The position numbers were made by a program, and so were the translations under genes. Below, piece after piece: positions 10,600 through 20,900 of a DNA stretch of 51,276 nucleotides (positions are counted from its first letter, which is position 1; every line of letters begins with the position of its first letter). Where the stretch lies: NCBI GenBank assembly GCA_037176905.1, contig JBBBWG010004224.1, positions 33,287 through 84,562 of the forward strand, written 5' to 3'. The DNA comes from Azolla pinnata. Its lineage: Eukaryota > Streptophyta > Polypodiopsida > Salviniales > Salviniaceae. The notes below the pieces were generated by a model. That model ran no database searches. It was not told the DNA's origin and saw nothing but the letters and a program-made list of their open reading frames with translations.

Positions 10600-12730
10600 G
10601 TTACAATTGGCTTTTCCTCGGACATGGTTTCCTCATGCATGATCCGAACATCTTGATCATTGTGGTGATTTGCTCCTGCTTTCTCTTGAAGATAAAGATT
10701 GATACTTCTCGATAAGTCTTCTTGGTGGAGTCATCAATCAACTCTCAATCAACATATTTACTTGGAGATGATTTGTTAACTTAGTTGCTACAAACTGTGA
10801 AGTGGTAATGGTGTTCATGTTGATAGTGTCGAAATGTAGATTGGTTGCATTTTAATATTCATATAAATCCCAATAATATATTTTTGAAATAAGGAGATAG
10901 GATTTTTTCACTATTTTTTTCACTAACGTGCTCGTGTAGGTTGGTATAGCAGTCAGGTGGTATTGAAGCTGATGAGAACACTAGAGAACCTTCCCTACGT
11001 TTAAATTTTTTGTTGCAATGAAGTCGCTTGCTGACATTACCTGGTTTTGAAAGGCCTGTGTTCAAACTTCATATTGGTCTAGTCAGAATGTAGGGCAATG
11101 TCAATCCAGAAGTTCAGAATATGCATCAATAGCAGCATTAATTTAGTGTTGAGACCAAGAAATCTTGAATTGCACCAGGTCTTGGGCAGGTTGATGTGAG
11201 AAATCGCTTTCACTGCATTACTTTCATTGTTGGCTTACAGGCACTGAGAATCAAAATCGCCTTCACTGCATTACTTATACCTTTGTCGAGACATCTTTTT
11301 GGGAAGGAGTGGAGCAATTAATATTATCTCGGGAAGCTTCTGCATATAAGATCCGTGTGAACAAAGTCTCATAGTGCATAGATTGTGGATGTAGGTCTTT
11401 GATAAGCCAAGCCCATAAGGTGTTTAAGTAGGAGATAGAGCACTTGTTGCTGTGCGGAAGTAATCAAAACAAGAGGCATACTGTCTCTTCTACTTTAACT
11501 AATGTCTCGTGGTGTGTAGCAGCAGAGTCTCATCGCGAGTCGTGATAATTCAATGGCAAGCCAATGGAGAAGGAAGCAATCAATCAATCTGCGTGCTAAC
11601 TGAATTGGGCACAAATTCGAGAGAACGGTAGAAATCAAAACGGCATAGCTTTCATGATGTTGAAGTACATGGTAAATCAGAAAGGCATTGCAAAGAAATG
11701 AAGTAAAAACAAAAGGAAATATAGGAAATATGCATTTCATAAGCAAGAATGTCTTATACAATGTGCACCAAGGCAATAAGCTGGAAATTGCATAACAGTT
11801 TTCTGCAATATACTTACATTCACCAGTTATACATACGCAAAATATCTCAACCATAATCAAACTATGCCACAATTTACATGCCATAATCAACAATTTTGTT
11901 AACCAACCAGACACGCCAACAACAAATACCCTGAAATTTATGAAAGATTGTCAATGAACGAATGCAAAATAGCAAGCAAGGGTTCTCATCAAAGGCTCAA
12001 AAATCTAGAAATAAGCCCGCTTTCAATCTCTAGGATGAATCGTTGACAACCTAATTGCACTATATCATACAAATCGTTCTTCAATGCATGAGATTCATAG
12101 TCTATAACAACTGACTTAGTTTTCCGAGCACTTCTAAGAGTTCCCGCAATTACCACATAAATGCAACAAGATGACACGCTGAACAAGAGGGTAATGTCAA
12201 AATAAGACTGGAACTCACTATTATCAAATGGATGGCACAAGTGGTACGCTCCATTATCTTAGAATATGCTTTACCTAATGGCATACAAATGGAAATTGAG
12301 TTCCGAATGATGTACTCACTTAGAAGTGACACAAATTAATGGGGCAGCAACATGCAATCAACAAAACACTATTAAGCGTAAAACTGCTTAAGGACTTCAA
12401 TAAATTAGACAAAGAACTAGTACAATGTTTTGCACGAATCTGACATCCAATGTTCACCAAGATTGTTACATCCTTAGACATTGATCTCAGATAATTGGGA
12501 AAAACCTACAAACTATACCAATGTACATCAATATGAAAAGCTTGAGAATGAGTAAAGAAATCAACAATGGACGTAACAACATCGATTAAGATACTCTTTA
12601 AGCGAAGAGCACTCCTCCTTGATTACAAAATAACTTAAGAAAGCAAACGACAAAAAGGCCTACAAAGAAGAAATGGCACCAAGGGGGATAACTTCTCCCT
12701 TATGGATCCCCAATGGGTTGAACTGGGTAG
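10600..12730. other. AT-rich intergenic region
   Basis: No gene recognised. Short open frames, for example 11495-11914 on the minus strand, have no domain. A short direct repeat of a CGCTTTCACTGCATTACTT-type word occurs near 11202 and 11255. Confidence 0.5.
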
Positions 12731-13335
12731 ATCTTTTGTCGCCCACAATACATTAAAAGCATCAATGTATAGAGCAAGTAGATATCTAGTGATCCATAAA
12801 CCCCAAACCCAAAATCCACAACTAGAATTCAACTAGTGAACCATTTCATGTACATCAATCGACCATATAACTTATGTAACATTGGTAGCTTGAAAACCCA
12901 GGACCCCGTATCACAGAATTCAAAGCCTAACCATTAAGGCAACCTATCATGACGTGAAATGATACAGGTTACTTTTCATAGTGATTATTGTATCAGACAA
13001 AAACTTTAGAACATTCTAGAATCTTTTGTCGCCCACAATACATTAAAAGCATCAATATATAGAGCAAGTAGATATCTAGTGATCCATAAACCCCAAACCC
13101 AAAATCCATACAGCTGGAAATCAACTAGTGAACCATTTCATTGCAGTACATCAATCGACCATGCCGTATAACTTATGTAACATTGGTGGCTCAAAAACCT
13201 AGGACCTCGTATCACAAAATTCAAAGCCCAACCATTAAGGTAATCTATCATGACGTGAAATGATACAGGTTACTTTTAAATAGTGATTATTGTATCAAAG
13301 AAAAGCTTTAGAACATTCTAGAACATTCTAGAATC
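12731..13335. repeat. Tandem direct duplication of ~290 bp containing a tRNA-like motif
   Basis: Copy 1 spans about 12731-13019 and copy 2 about 13021-13335. Both start ATCTTTTGTCGCCCACAATA and run through the same order of words with roughly 90% identity and small indels, ending near GAACATTCTAGAA. On the minus strand each copy contains TTGCCTTAATGGTTAGGC-like and GGTCCTGGGTTTT-like words about 35 bases apart. This resembles the A and B boxes of a leucine/serine-type tRNA-derived SINE, but the B box is degenerate. Confidence 0.75.
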
Positions 13336-13357
13336 TTCTAGTGCAGATGGGCGGATG

Positions 13358-13399
13358 GGTTTAAGGTTTAGGGTTTAGGGTTTAGGGTTTAGGGTTTAA
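13358..13399. promoter_or_regulatory. Telo-box array upstream of the PPR gene
   Basis: A nearly pure run of five to six TTTAGGG units about 170 bases before the PPR start codon. It is shorter and cleaner than the array at the left edge. Telo-boxes are known plant promoter elements; function here is inferred from position. Confidence 0.75.
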
Positions 13400-13566
13400 C
13401 TCTATGTGCTAAATCTACAGGGGACATAAATGCAAATTAGAGCTAAATTGTGTCTATCTATCCACGGAGCCCGAGTCTCTGTGAGAGAGAGAAGAGAAGA
13501 AGAGAAGCAGAGAAGAGAAGAGAAGAAGAGAGCTCCAGCTCCGAGCTCCGAGCTCCGGCTCCAGCG

Positions 13567-16311
13567 ATGGCGCAGCTTCCTCCGCTCGCCACACCTCCTC
13601 CGCGCCCAGATGCTGGTTTCCCTTCCTCTGCAATACCCACTTCTTCGTTTTCTCCCTCTGATTCTCAATCTTCGTCCTCCGCCTCCGATTCAAGCTTCTC
13701 CCGCATCCTGCCCATTCTGCACTCCCTTCGATTCCCTCCCCTCCATCCTCCTCCTCCTCCTNNNNNNNNNNNNNNNNNNNNNNNNNNNNNNNNNNNNNNN
13801 NNNNNNNNNNNNNNNNNNNNNNNNNNNNNNNNNNNNNNNNNNNNNNNNNNNNNNNNNNNNNCCGATTCAAGCTTCTCCCGCATCCTGCCCATTCTGCACT
13901 CCCTTCGATTCCCTCCCCTCCATCCTCCTCCTCCTCCTGCTTCCTCTCCTTCTGCGGAAGCACTTGTTTTAGTTAGAGATTCCCTTATCTCTCGTCCGAC
14001 CACCGACGAAGAATCCCCCTTCGCTCAGAAGCCGCTCAAAACCTCCAAAAAGCCCCGCCTTGGCAGTCCTCAACCATGGCTCAGAGAGCTCTCGGACAAA
14101 GGGGAGGCTCTGTACCAGCGATTGTGCGAAGCTCGACTAGAAGATGTGAGAGGAATTCTGGAGGCGTCGTTGCGAGCACCCGGCAAGGAATCTTTGGGGG
14201 CGCCTTCCCAGAATCTGCATGATTCTCCACCATCATCAGAGGGGATCAGCATGAGCGAGCTTCGAATCATTGTGAAGAGCTTGGGTGATCGAGATCGAGA
14301 TTGCGATTCTAGTTGGGAGAAAGCTCTTGCAGTTTTTGAAACCGCAAGGCAGCATCCAGACTTCAGACCTGAAGGTATGTTATCTGCCATTCTCAAGATT
14401 CTAGGTAAGCAGTCTCAGCTCGTGATTGCTACCAATATCTTCAATGAGCTCGAGAGAGATGGGTATCAATTAGATGTGTATGCTTATACGGCCCTCTTGA
14501 GCGCCTATTCACAATGTGGGAAGTATGATAAGGCAACCAGGCTTTTCAAAAAGATGCAAGAAGAGGCTGGTTGCGAGCCGAACCTGGTTACATACAACGT
14601 TATGCTCGATCTTTATAGCAAGAAAGGAAAGCCGTACGGGAAATCAAAGTCGATTGTTAATAGGATGAAGGAACGTGGCATCGCTCCGGACATATATACC
14701 TACAACACTCTTATAAGTGCGTGCATCAATGGGTCTCTTTCTGATGAAGCCTCGTGGGTTTTTCAAGAAATGAAGCTTGCTGGATGTATACCTGATCGGG
14801 TAACTTATAATGCTCTTCTTGATGTATACGGCAAATCAGGTCGGCATCAGGATGCATCGGATGTATTAGAAGAGATGGAGCGAAATGGATACCCCCCTAA
14901 TATAATCACTTATAATGAGCTTACAGCTGCCTATGGAAGAGCTGGCCTCCACAAAGAAGCACGAGCTCTTGTTAGGTCTATGGAAGCCAAAGGCACTTCA
15001 GCTGATGTATTCACTTATACTAGTCTGGTCAGTGCCTTTTGCAAGGCCGGAATGGAGAAGGAGGCACTTGAGATCTATGGACTGATGAAAGATGCAAAGT
15101 GCATTCCTAATGTTGTTGTCTTCAATGCGTTGATCGACATGTTCGGAGAGAAATCCAAATTCGATGACATGATGAAGATTTTGGATGAGATGAGAATTCA
15201 TGGGTTCTCGCCTGATGTGGTTACTTGGAATACGATACTCACAATCGTTTCAAAGCATGGTATGCAGGTTGACATAAGGCAAGTTTTTAAAGACATGAAA
15301 AGGGCTGGCTATGAACCTGATAAGGCCACTTTCAATATCCTCATTGAAGCATACGGACGGTTAGGATCGTCAGAAAAGGCTATGGATATGTATAAAGCAA
15401 TGCTTTCAAGTGATTATTGCCCAGACATCGCAACCTACAATGGACTTTTGGCTGCTGTTGCTCGGGAAGGCTTGTGGAAGCAAGCTGAGGTTATTTTCCA
15501 ATCTATGCTAGAGAGTAAATGTCCACCCAACCAACATAGTTTCTCCTCGCTTGTGCATGCATATGCGATTGGTGGCCATATCGAAGGGGTAGAAAGAATA
15601 GCGAGGGATGTGTATTCAGGTAAGATTGAACCTGAAAAAGTTATCTTGAAAGCATTGATCCATGCTCATAGTAAGTGTAATATGGTGGAAGATGCCGAAA
15701 AAGCATACATGAAAATGCAGGCCCTGAGAGAAACCATCGATTTGAGCACACATAATGCTTTGATTTCGGTGTATGGGAAGAACGGACATATAGATAAAGC
15801 TCTTGAAATTTTTGAATCGATAGCTAGTCTTGAAATGCAGCCCGATGCCACTACTTACAACTCTCTTATTGCCATGTATGGGAGGCAGGGAGTTTACAGA
15901 AAAGCTGAAGAGACGTTTACGAACATGATATCGGCAGGAGTTGAGCCGGATGTAATCTCGTATAATACGCTGCTTCTAGCATATGCAAAGCATGGGCATA
16001 TGGAAGATGCAGCTCGTATCTTCAGCAACATGGTTCGAGCTGGTTTCAAGCCTGACAAGATAACCTACAACATTCTTATACATAACTATGTGGGGAATGG
16101 GATGTTTGCAGAAGCTTTGAATATGATTGAGTACATGAAAAAGAACAAGGTGTGGCCAACCGAAGCCACATACAGAGTTCTCTTAGATTCATATGTAAAG
16201 AAGGAGAGGTATCATGATGCAGGTGTGTTGCTGCGAAAGGTGAAACGATCTGAACCATTCCACAAATCCTTGTATGATAGATATTTATGGCTAACGGGAG
16301 AGAATAAATAA
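13567..16311 (+). CDS. P-class pentatricopeptide repeat protein, At5g02860-like, organellar
   Basis: A single exon. The chosen start at 13567 has a good context (gcgATGG); the frame extends 39 codons upstream but without another ATG. The N-terminus (MAQLPPLATPPPRPDAGF, then Ser/Pro-rich) looks like a plastid or mitochondrial transit peptide. From about 14400 to the end there are roughly 16 consecutive 35-residue P-type PPR motifs, with repeated signatures such as PD-YTYNTLI, VTYNALLDVYGKSG and PDVVTWNTIL. No E, DYW or SMR domain follows. Sequence and repeat order match Arabidopsis At5g02860, whose RNA target I do not know. PPR tracts bind single-stranded organellar RNA. As printed the frame is 914 aa and includes 100 N. 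If the 77-nt duplicate around the gap is merged, the frame stays open and the protein is 855 aa. Confidence 0.92.
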   Translation: MAQLPPLATPPPRPDAGFPSSAIPTSSFSPSDSQSSSSASDSSFSRILPILHSLRFPPLHPPPPPXXXXXXXXXXXXXXXXXXXXXXXXXXXXXXXXXXDSSFSRILPILHSLRFPPLHPPPPPASSPSAEALVLVRDSLISRPTTDEESPFAQKPLKTSKKPRLGSPQPWLRELSDKGEALYQRLCEARLEDVRGILEASLRAPGKESLGAPSQNLHDSPPSSEGISMSELRIIVKSLGDRDRDCDSSWEKALAVFETARQHPDFRPEGMLSAILKILGKQSQLVIATNIFNELERDGYQLDVYAYTALLSAYSQCGKYDKATRLFKKMQEEAGCEPNLVTYNVMLDLYSKKGKPYGKSKSIVNRMKERGIAPDIYTYNTLISACINGSLSDEASWVFQEMKLAGCIPDRVTYNALLDVYGKSGRHQDASDVLEEMERNGYPPNIITYNELTAAYGRAGLHKEARALVRSMEAKGTSADVFTYTSLVSAFCKAGMEKEALEIYGLMKDAKCIPNVVVFNALIDMFGEKSKFDDMMKILDEMRIHGFSPDVVTWNTILTIVSKHGMQVDIRQVFKDMKRAGYEPDKATFNILIEAYGRLGSSEKAMDMYKAMLSSDYCPDIATYNGLLAAVAREGLWKQAEVIFQSMLESKCPPNQHSFSSLVHAYAIGGHIEGVERIARDVYSGKIEPEKVILKALIHAHSKCNMVEDAEKAYMKMQALRETIDLSTHNALISVYGKNGHIDKALEIFESIASLEMQPDATTYNSLIAMYGRQGVYRKAEETFTNMISAGVEPDVISYNTLLLAYAKHGHMEDAARIFSNMVRAGFKPDKITYNILIHNYVGNGMFAEALNMIEYMKKNKVWPTEATYRVLLDSYVKKERYHDAGVLLRKVKRSEPFHKSLYDRYLWLTGENK
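13762..13861. other. Assembly gap of 100 N inside the PPR transit-peptide region
   Basis: The last 77 bases before the gap (13685-13761) are identical to the first 77 after it (13862-13938). This is what two contigs overlapping by one k-mer look like when a scaffolder inserts a fixed gap instead of merging them. Confidence 0.95.
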
Positions 16312-17970
16312 TGATGATGACATTGGGGGCTGTGCACAGACAGACATGTGAAGAAGGTTTAGCTGGAGAACCTCACACTTGACAAAGCCAACTGTATGAT
16401 GGCTTTCTTCAACAGAAAGGATTCGAGAATTTTATCATGCTCGATTTAGAGAAACAAAAACCCATTTGTAGTTGCCGAAAATAAGCAAATCTACTAAGGG
16501 TACAAGAGTGAGTGTAGATAGGATGAATTCATGGTGAATTTGGCAGACATTTAAAATATGAAGGCATCCAGCAATGTAGCACAGTTGACAAAATTCCTCT
16601 GGGTTAGATTTGGACAGTGCAGCAAATTATCTACAAATCACAGCAAAAAAAGCAAGGGTGACATGGATTTCTGTAGAGAAGCACCTTTGGAACATGGCAT
16701 TGAAGGATTTTGACATTTGTGAGGTAATTCACACCAACTTAAACGTTGTAAGTGGCATTTTGAAATATTGTACTCGCATCAACATCTTTCCTCACATGAT
16801 GAATGAGGAAAAGAGAGGTGCCACCACTCATATGAAGCTGCAACTGCTATTTGAATCTTACATGTAACTGGGGATCGTTGCACTCTCATTCGCCAATTAT
16901 CTCTCTCTGTATTTCACCTCTAACTTTCTCCCTCAATCAAAATTATTTCTTTGGCAAAACCAAAGATGTGTCAAGATTATTGTCTCCTGCATACATATTG
17001 GCATTGATCCTGAATGCAGCTTGCCAGGTTAGATGCTGTTTGCTGGTAGAGGCGGTTGATGGTTGTTCACTTTTGGATCTATAGTTTCTTGTTGCAGGCT
17101 TTGATCGTAAATGCAGCTTTGCCAAAGTCAGGGCACCAGTGATTGATTCAGTAAATCATAATTCCTAGTACGTTTGTGAGGTGAGCTTATCATGTTGCAA
17201 GATGTTGCTAATATCCAGTTGAATAATCAGTGGGTAGATCTGTGAAGGATAGCTGAACCGTGATTTTGAGTCTGAGCTCACAAAATTCTCCCATTTTGCT
17301 TAGCAAATGGAAGTAAGATTCCATCACTGGGCATTGGATCTAGGTATCCTATCATAGCATGTGACAATATACATCATCTTTGACTGTGCAGCAAAAATTA
17401 GCATGAAGAAAAGTTCATCAGGATGATTATGAATAGTTCCTGTAACTAACTCCTTGAGCCTTAATGCTGTTGTAACCACAATAATGGAAAATATATGCTG
17501 TCATATCAACTAACTGCACCTGGTTGAACTTTAACAGCCTCACCAGATTTTAGTTAAGTCATAGGTTATAAGAGATTCAAGACCCTACTCCTTGTCAAAT
17601 TAATTTTTTTACCCCTGCAGTGTTTTATACAGGTCTCTCACCATATTAGTAACTATACACCTGATCATTTGGGACAACCATCTAGAAAGCTGTAGATTCC
17701 CAAAATATTCCTCAAAAGCGTCACTTATACAGCTATGCCAACACAACACTTTAGAGTAACTGATTACAATTTGCTCAGCTTAAGATTTGAGTTTCAAAAA
17801 ATCCTCTTCTTTTTTCTGACATTGATTCCTCGGTAGGAAGATAAAAACAATTCCTATCATGTGCATTTACAATAGCACCAACATGTCATTTTCATTACTA
17901 GAGGTGAACGATTCTCGAAGCCCCTGGACTCTAGTTGCTAGGAAAGATATATAGATACATGGCACGGAAG
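16312..17970. other. Convergent intergenic region between the PPR gene and OGDH
   Basis: It holds the 3' ends of two convergent genes. No open frame here has a recognisable domain; the longest (16610-16867) is 85 codons of unremarkable composition. Confidence 0.6.
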
Positions 17971-20900
17971 CTAATATTGAGTTATAGGGGCAGATTGTAG
18001 AGCTTTTTGAACAAGCTCCTTTTGTTGAGCTGCGTGCAAAGTGGCAAAACCAGTGGCTGTGGCTGCAGAAGGTGGCCGCCCAACATATTTCACATCTTCA
18101 TATGTGCCTCGATTCAGCGCCCGCATTGCAGTGGCAAGCCGGGGACCAACATGCATGCAGGCCCCCATGTTCATAGGCTCTTCTTGACACCACACTATTT
18201 CCGCATCTACAGATGTGGTATTGAAAGCACAATGTTACATCGAAAAACAAGCATTTCAAGCAAGGTACTTCGAGCAAATTGAAGAACTTCCCTATTCAAA
18301 CTATTGATAGATCAATCGATCGATAAACAGATAGATATTGATCAATAGATGGTGAAAGGGACACACACACACACACAAAATGTGTTTAAGATCTACATAG
18401 TACGTAATGTGCAGGGATAAGTAGATAGATAGATAGGACACCGATAGATAGATATGTGTTTAGGGTTTACGCGGTATGTGAGATGAAGTTTTATTACCAG
18501 TGGATATTTCAAGAAAAAAATGCCAAGCAAGACCAAACTATATAGAGCATCAAAGCATTTGGTACAAAACCAATATGAGAAATAGAAACTTACTTGGGTA
18601 ACGTTTTAGCTCCCTTTTGATAAGGTCATATGGGAAGGGGCATAATTGTTCGAGTCGGCAAATCGCCACATCCTTCCCTTGGATCCTATTCCTTTCTTCC
18701 TCTAATTCATAGTACACCTACACATTGCATCACTACCTCTAAGGATTACTTTCCCTTGGAAGACCTGAAAATCATACGATCTCACTACATCTTAAAAAGA
18801 CTTGCCTTTCCTGAACAAAGAATGAGCCTACGGATGCCCTCTTCTCTATCAGAATGATGATTTTGGTCTTTGATAAGACGTTTGAACCGTGTTCCTTGTT
18901 TGTCAAATCCAGGATGTCCTTCCACGTCATCAAACTCAGATAGATTGGATTTGCATGCAGGATGACGAAGAAGATTCTTTGGCGACATTATGATCAATGG
19001 TTTGCGGAAATCTCGATGGATCTGTTATGTTTCCAGAATGAGATTTTTAACATAGCAGATCAAGTAATCCAATAAAAGAAAGGACAAAACTTTAGAATAG
19101 GCCTAACTCATAGTAAATTGCAAATTACTGTTGGGGTATTTTCTGTTACTTTTGGAAAACTTAAAGGTGGTATGGTAAATTAAGTTTCCCCAAAGCAGTA
19201 GTAACCAAAACACAGAAGAAAACTAACCTGACGGCGAAGCACATGGAAATAATTCGCAGGAGTCGTCACATTCACTACCTGCCAATTACATTCTTGAACC
19301 TGTGTACGTAATGATGGATCCATCTCTGGAATGACAAAGGGGTTATCATTGCTCATCTGCAACAATGTTTGAAAAACAAAGAAGTGTTACCCATCATTTC
19401 ATAGCAAAAGCAAACCATTTTCAGACACATAAAGCTCAACAAAGAGCAACCACACTGATAACTATCATTTTCTTAGCAACAAAGTGCATTCTTATTGAAG
19501 GATAAAATGTGAAAACATGGTGTATGTTTTAACCATGAACAATGCATACATTTGGTATGACATAGCAAGAATACCCACTTGCAAGAAACGTTCCATGCGG
19601 CCACTAGAATGCTCTGGCCCTTGCCCATCATAACCATGCGGGAGTAGAACAACTAAGCCCGCCTGTCGTAGCCACTTTGCTTCACCAGAACTCAAAAATT
19701 GATCGAAAATGACTTGCGCTCCATTTGCAAAGTCACCAAATTGGGCTTCCCACAAAACCAAGGAGTTTGGATTTTCCATGGAGTAGCCAAGCTCAAAACC
19801 AAGAACACCAAACTCAGAAAGAGAGCTGCAAAAACAACCACCAATCAGTGCTCACTAATTCATCCATGACAACATTCTTCTAACCAATAAATGCGAAACA
19901 AAATCTCTTTATCATAAAGTTTTAGGCTTCAGTTTTACAAAACCTCTGTAGTTCACCAGCACTTCAACAGATAGAGATTCATTATTCAGAAAAACACAAA
20001 TTTTCTTGTAGACTTGGAAATTTAAGAAACATTGGGAACAATCCCTATTGGGGCAAAAACTGAAACTGCTTTTCGAGATCCTTCGAATACCCATGTACTG
20101 ATAATCAAACTAGCATTAAGAACTCACATATAGATTGGACACGTAAAAGAAATTCATTAATATCTTTATCTCTTTTTACACAGCTTATAATGCTTTACAT
20201 TACTGTAACAGGATTGCAATATGAACGTACCTCTTTGGGAACAAATAGAAGAGAGAATCTAAATTACTGAAAGGGAATCCACAGTAATATTTGAAGTTAC
20301 GATGAAAATATGATATTCATGATTCTAGTAATGCATGCCAAATCGAAATGCCTGAGAGAACCCCTAAGTATCACCTTAAGTATCGCTACCATCAAGTAAA
20401 ACTCTCTTAAAGCATGTAGACAATTTAACAAGATAGCATGAAGATACACAATTCAAAGATATCATAAGAAAATCGACCTAGAACATACCTAATTAGTCCA
20501 AACTCTAATTGACTTACAACATACCTAATAAGGAAACGGTTTAGGGTTTAGGGTTCCATTCTATAGCACAACAACTATGAATTCCAGTATTTAAGCTAGT
20601 TCGTTTTTTCAAATTCAAAACCATGATTCATAATATACGAAAACAATCCATAAATTTGAAGAGTACACGTGACATAATTTATTCCCATAAGGCCAATATA
20701 AAGGTTATATAGGCTCTTTACCTGTTACTAACAGTAAACATCTCATCTACCTGATTCATGATTACATGATCAAGTGGACAATACTTTGCTCCAGTTAATT
20801 GGTCATGTAGTACCGAATGCCGATGACTAAATGTTCCTCTTTCGACATCCTGTCCACTAAGCCGAACGTGATTTCCCTCAACAAGAAGAGTCCCAAAAGC

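Larger units (their letters stand above)
7260..10600 (+). other. Transcript-like region with splice-type signals, product unknown
   Basis: I recognise no protein here. Acceptor-like sites (pyrimidines plus CAG) occur before 7350, 8287, 8461, 9529, 9775, 9895 and 10247, and several are followed downstream by GTAAGT- or GTGAG-type donors. The block 9529-9654 is open in two frames at once, one ending in KYYKCGTVLGMLKF and the next possible exon starting FGGTLVGG. A further block, about 9895-10143, is open for about 80 codons in one frame. I cannot link these into one convincing protein. The region also holds a duplicated exon-like block (7324-7590), three copies of a 34-nt hairpin and a 17-bp stem-loop. 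It could be a spliced long non-coding RNA, a fast-evolving gene or a decayed gene. Confidence 0.4.
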
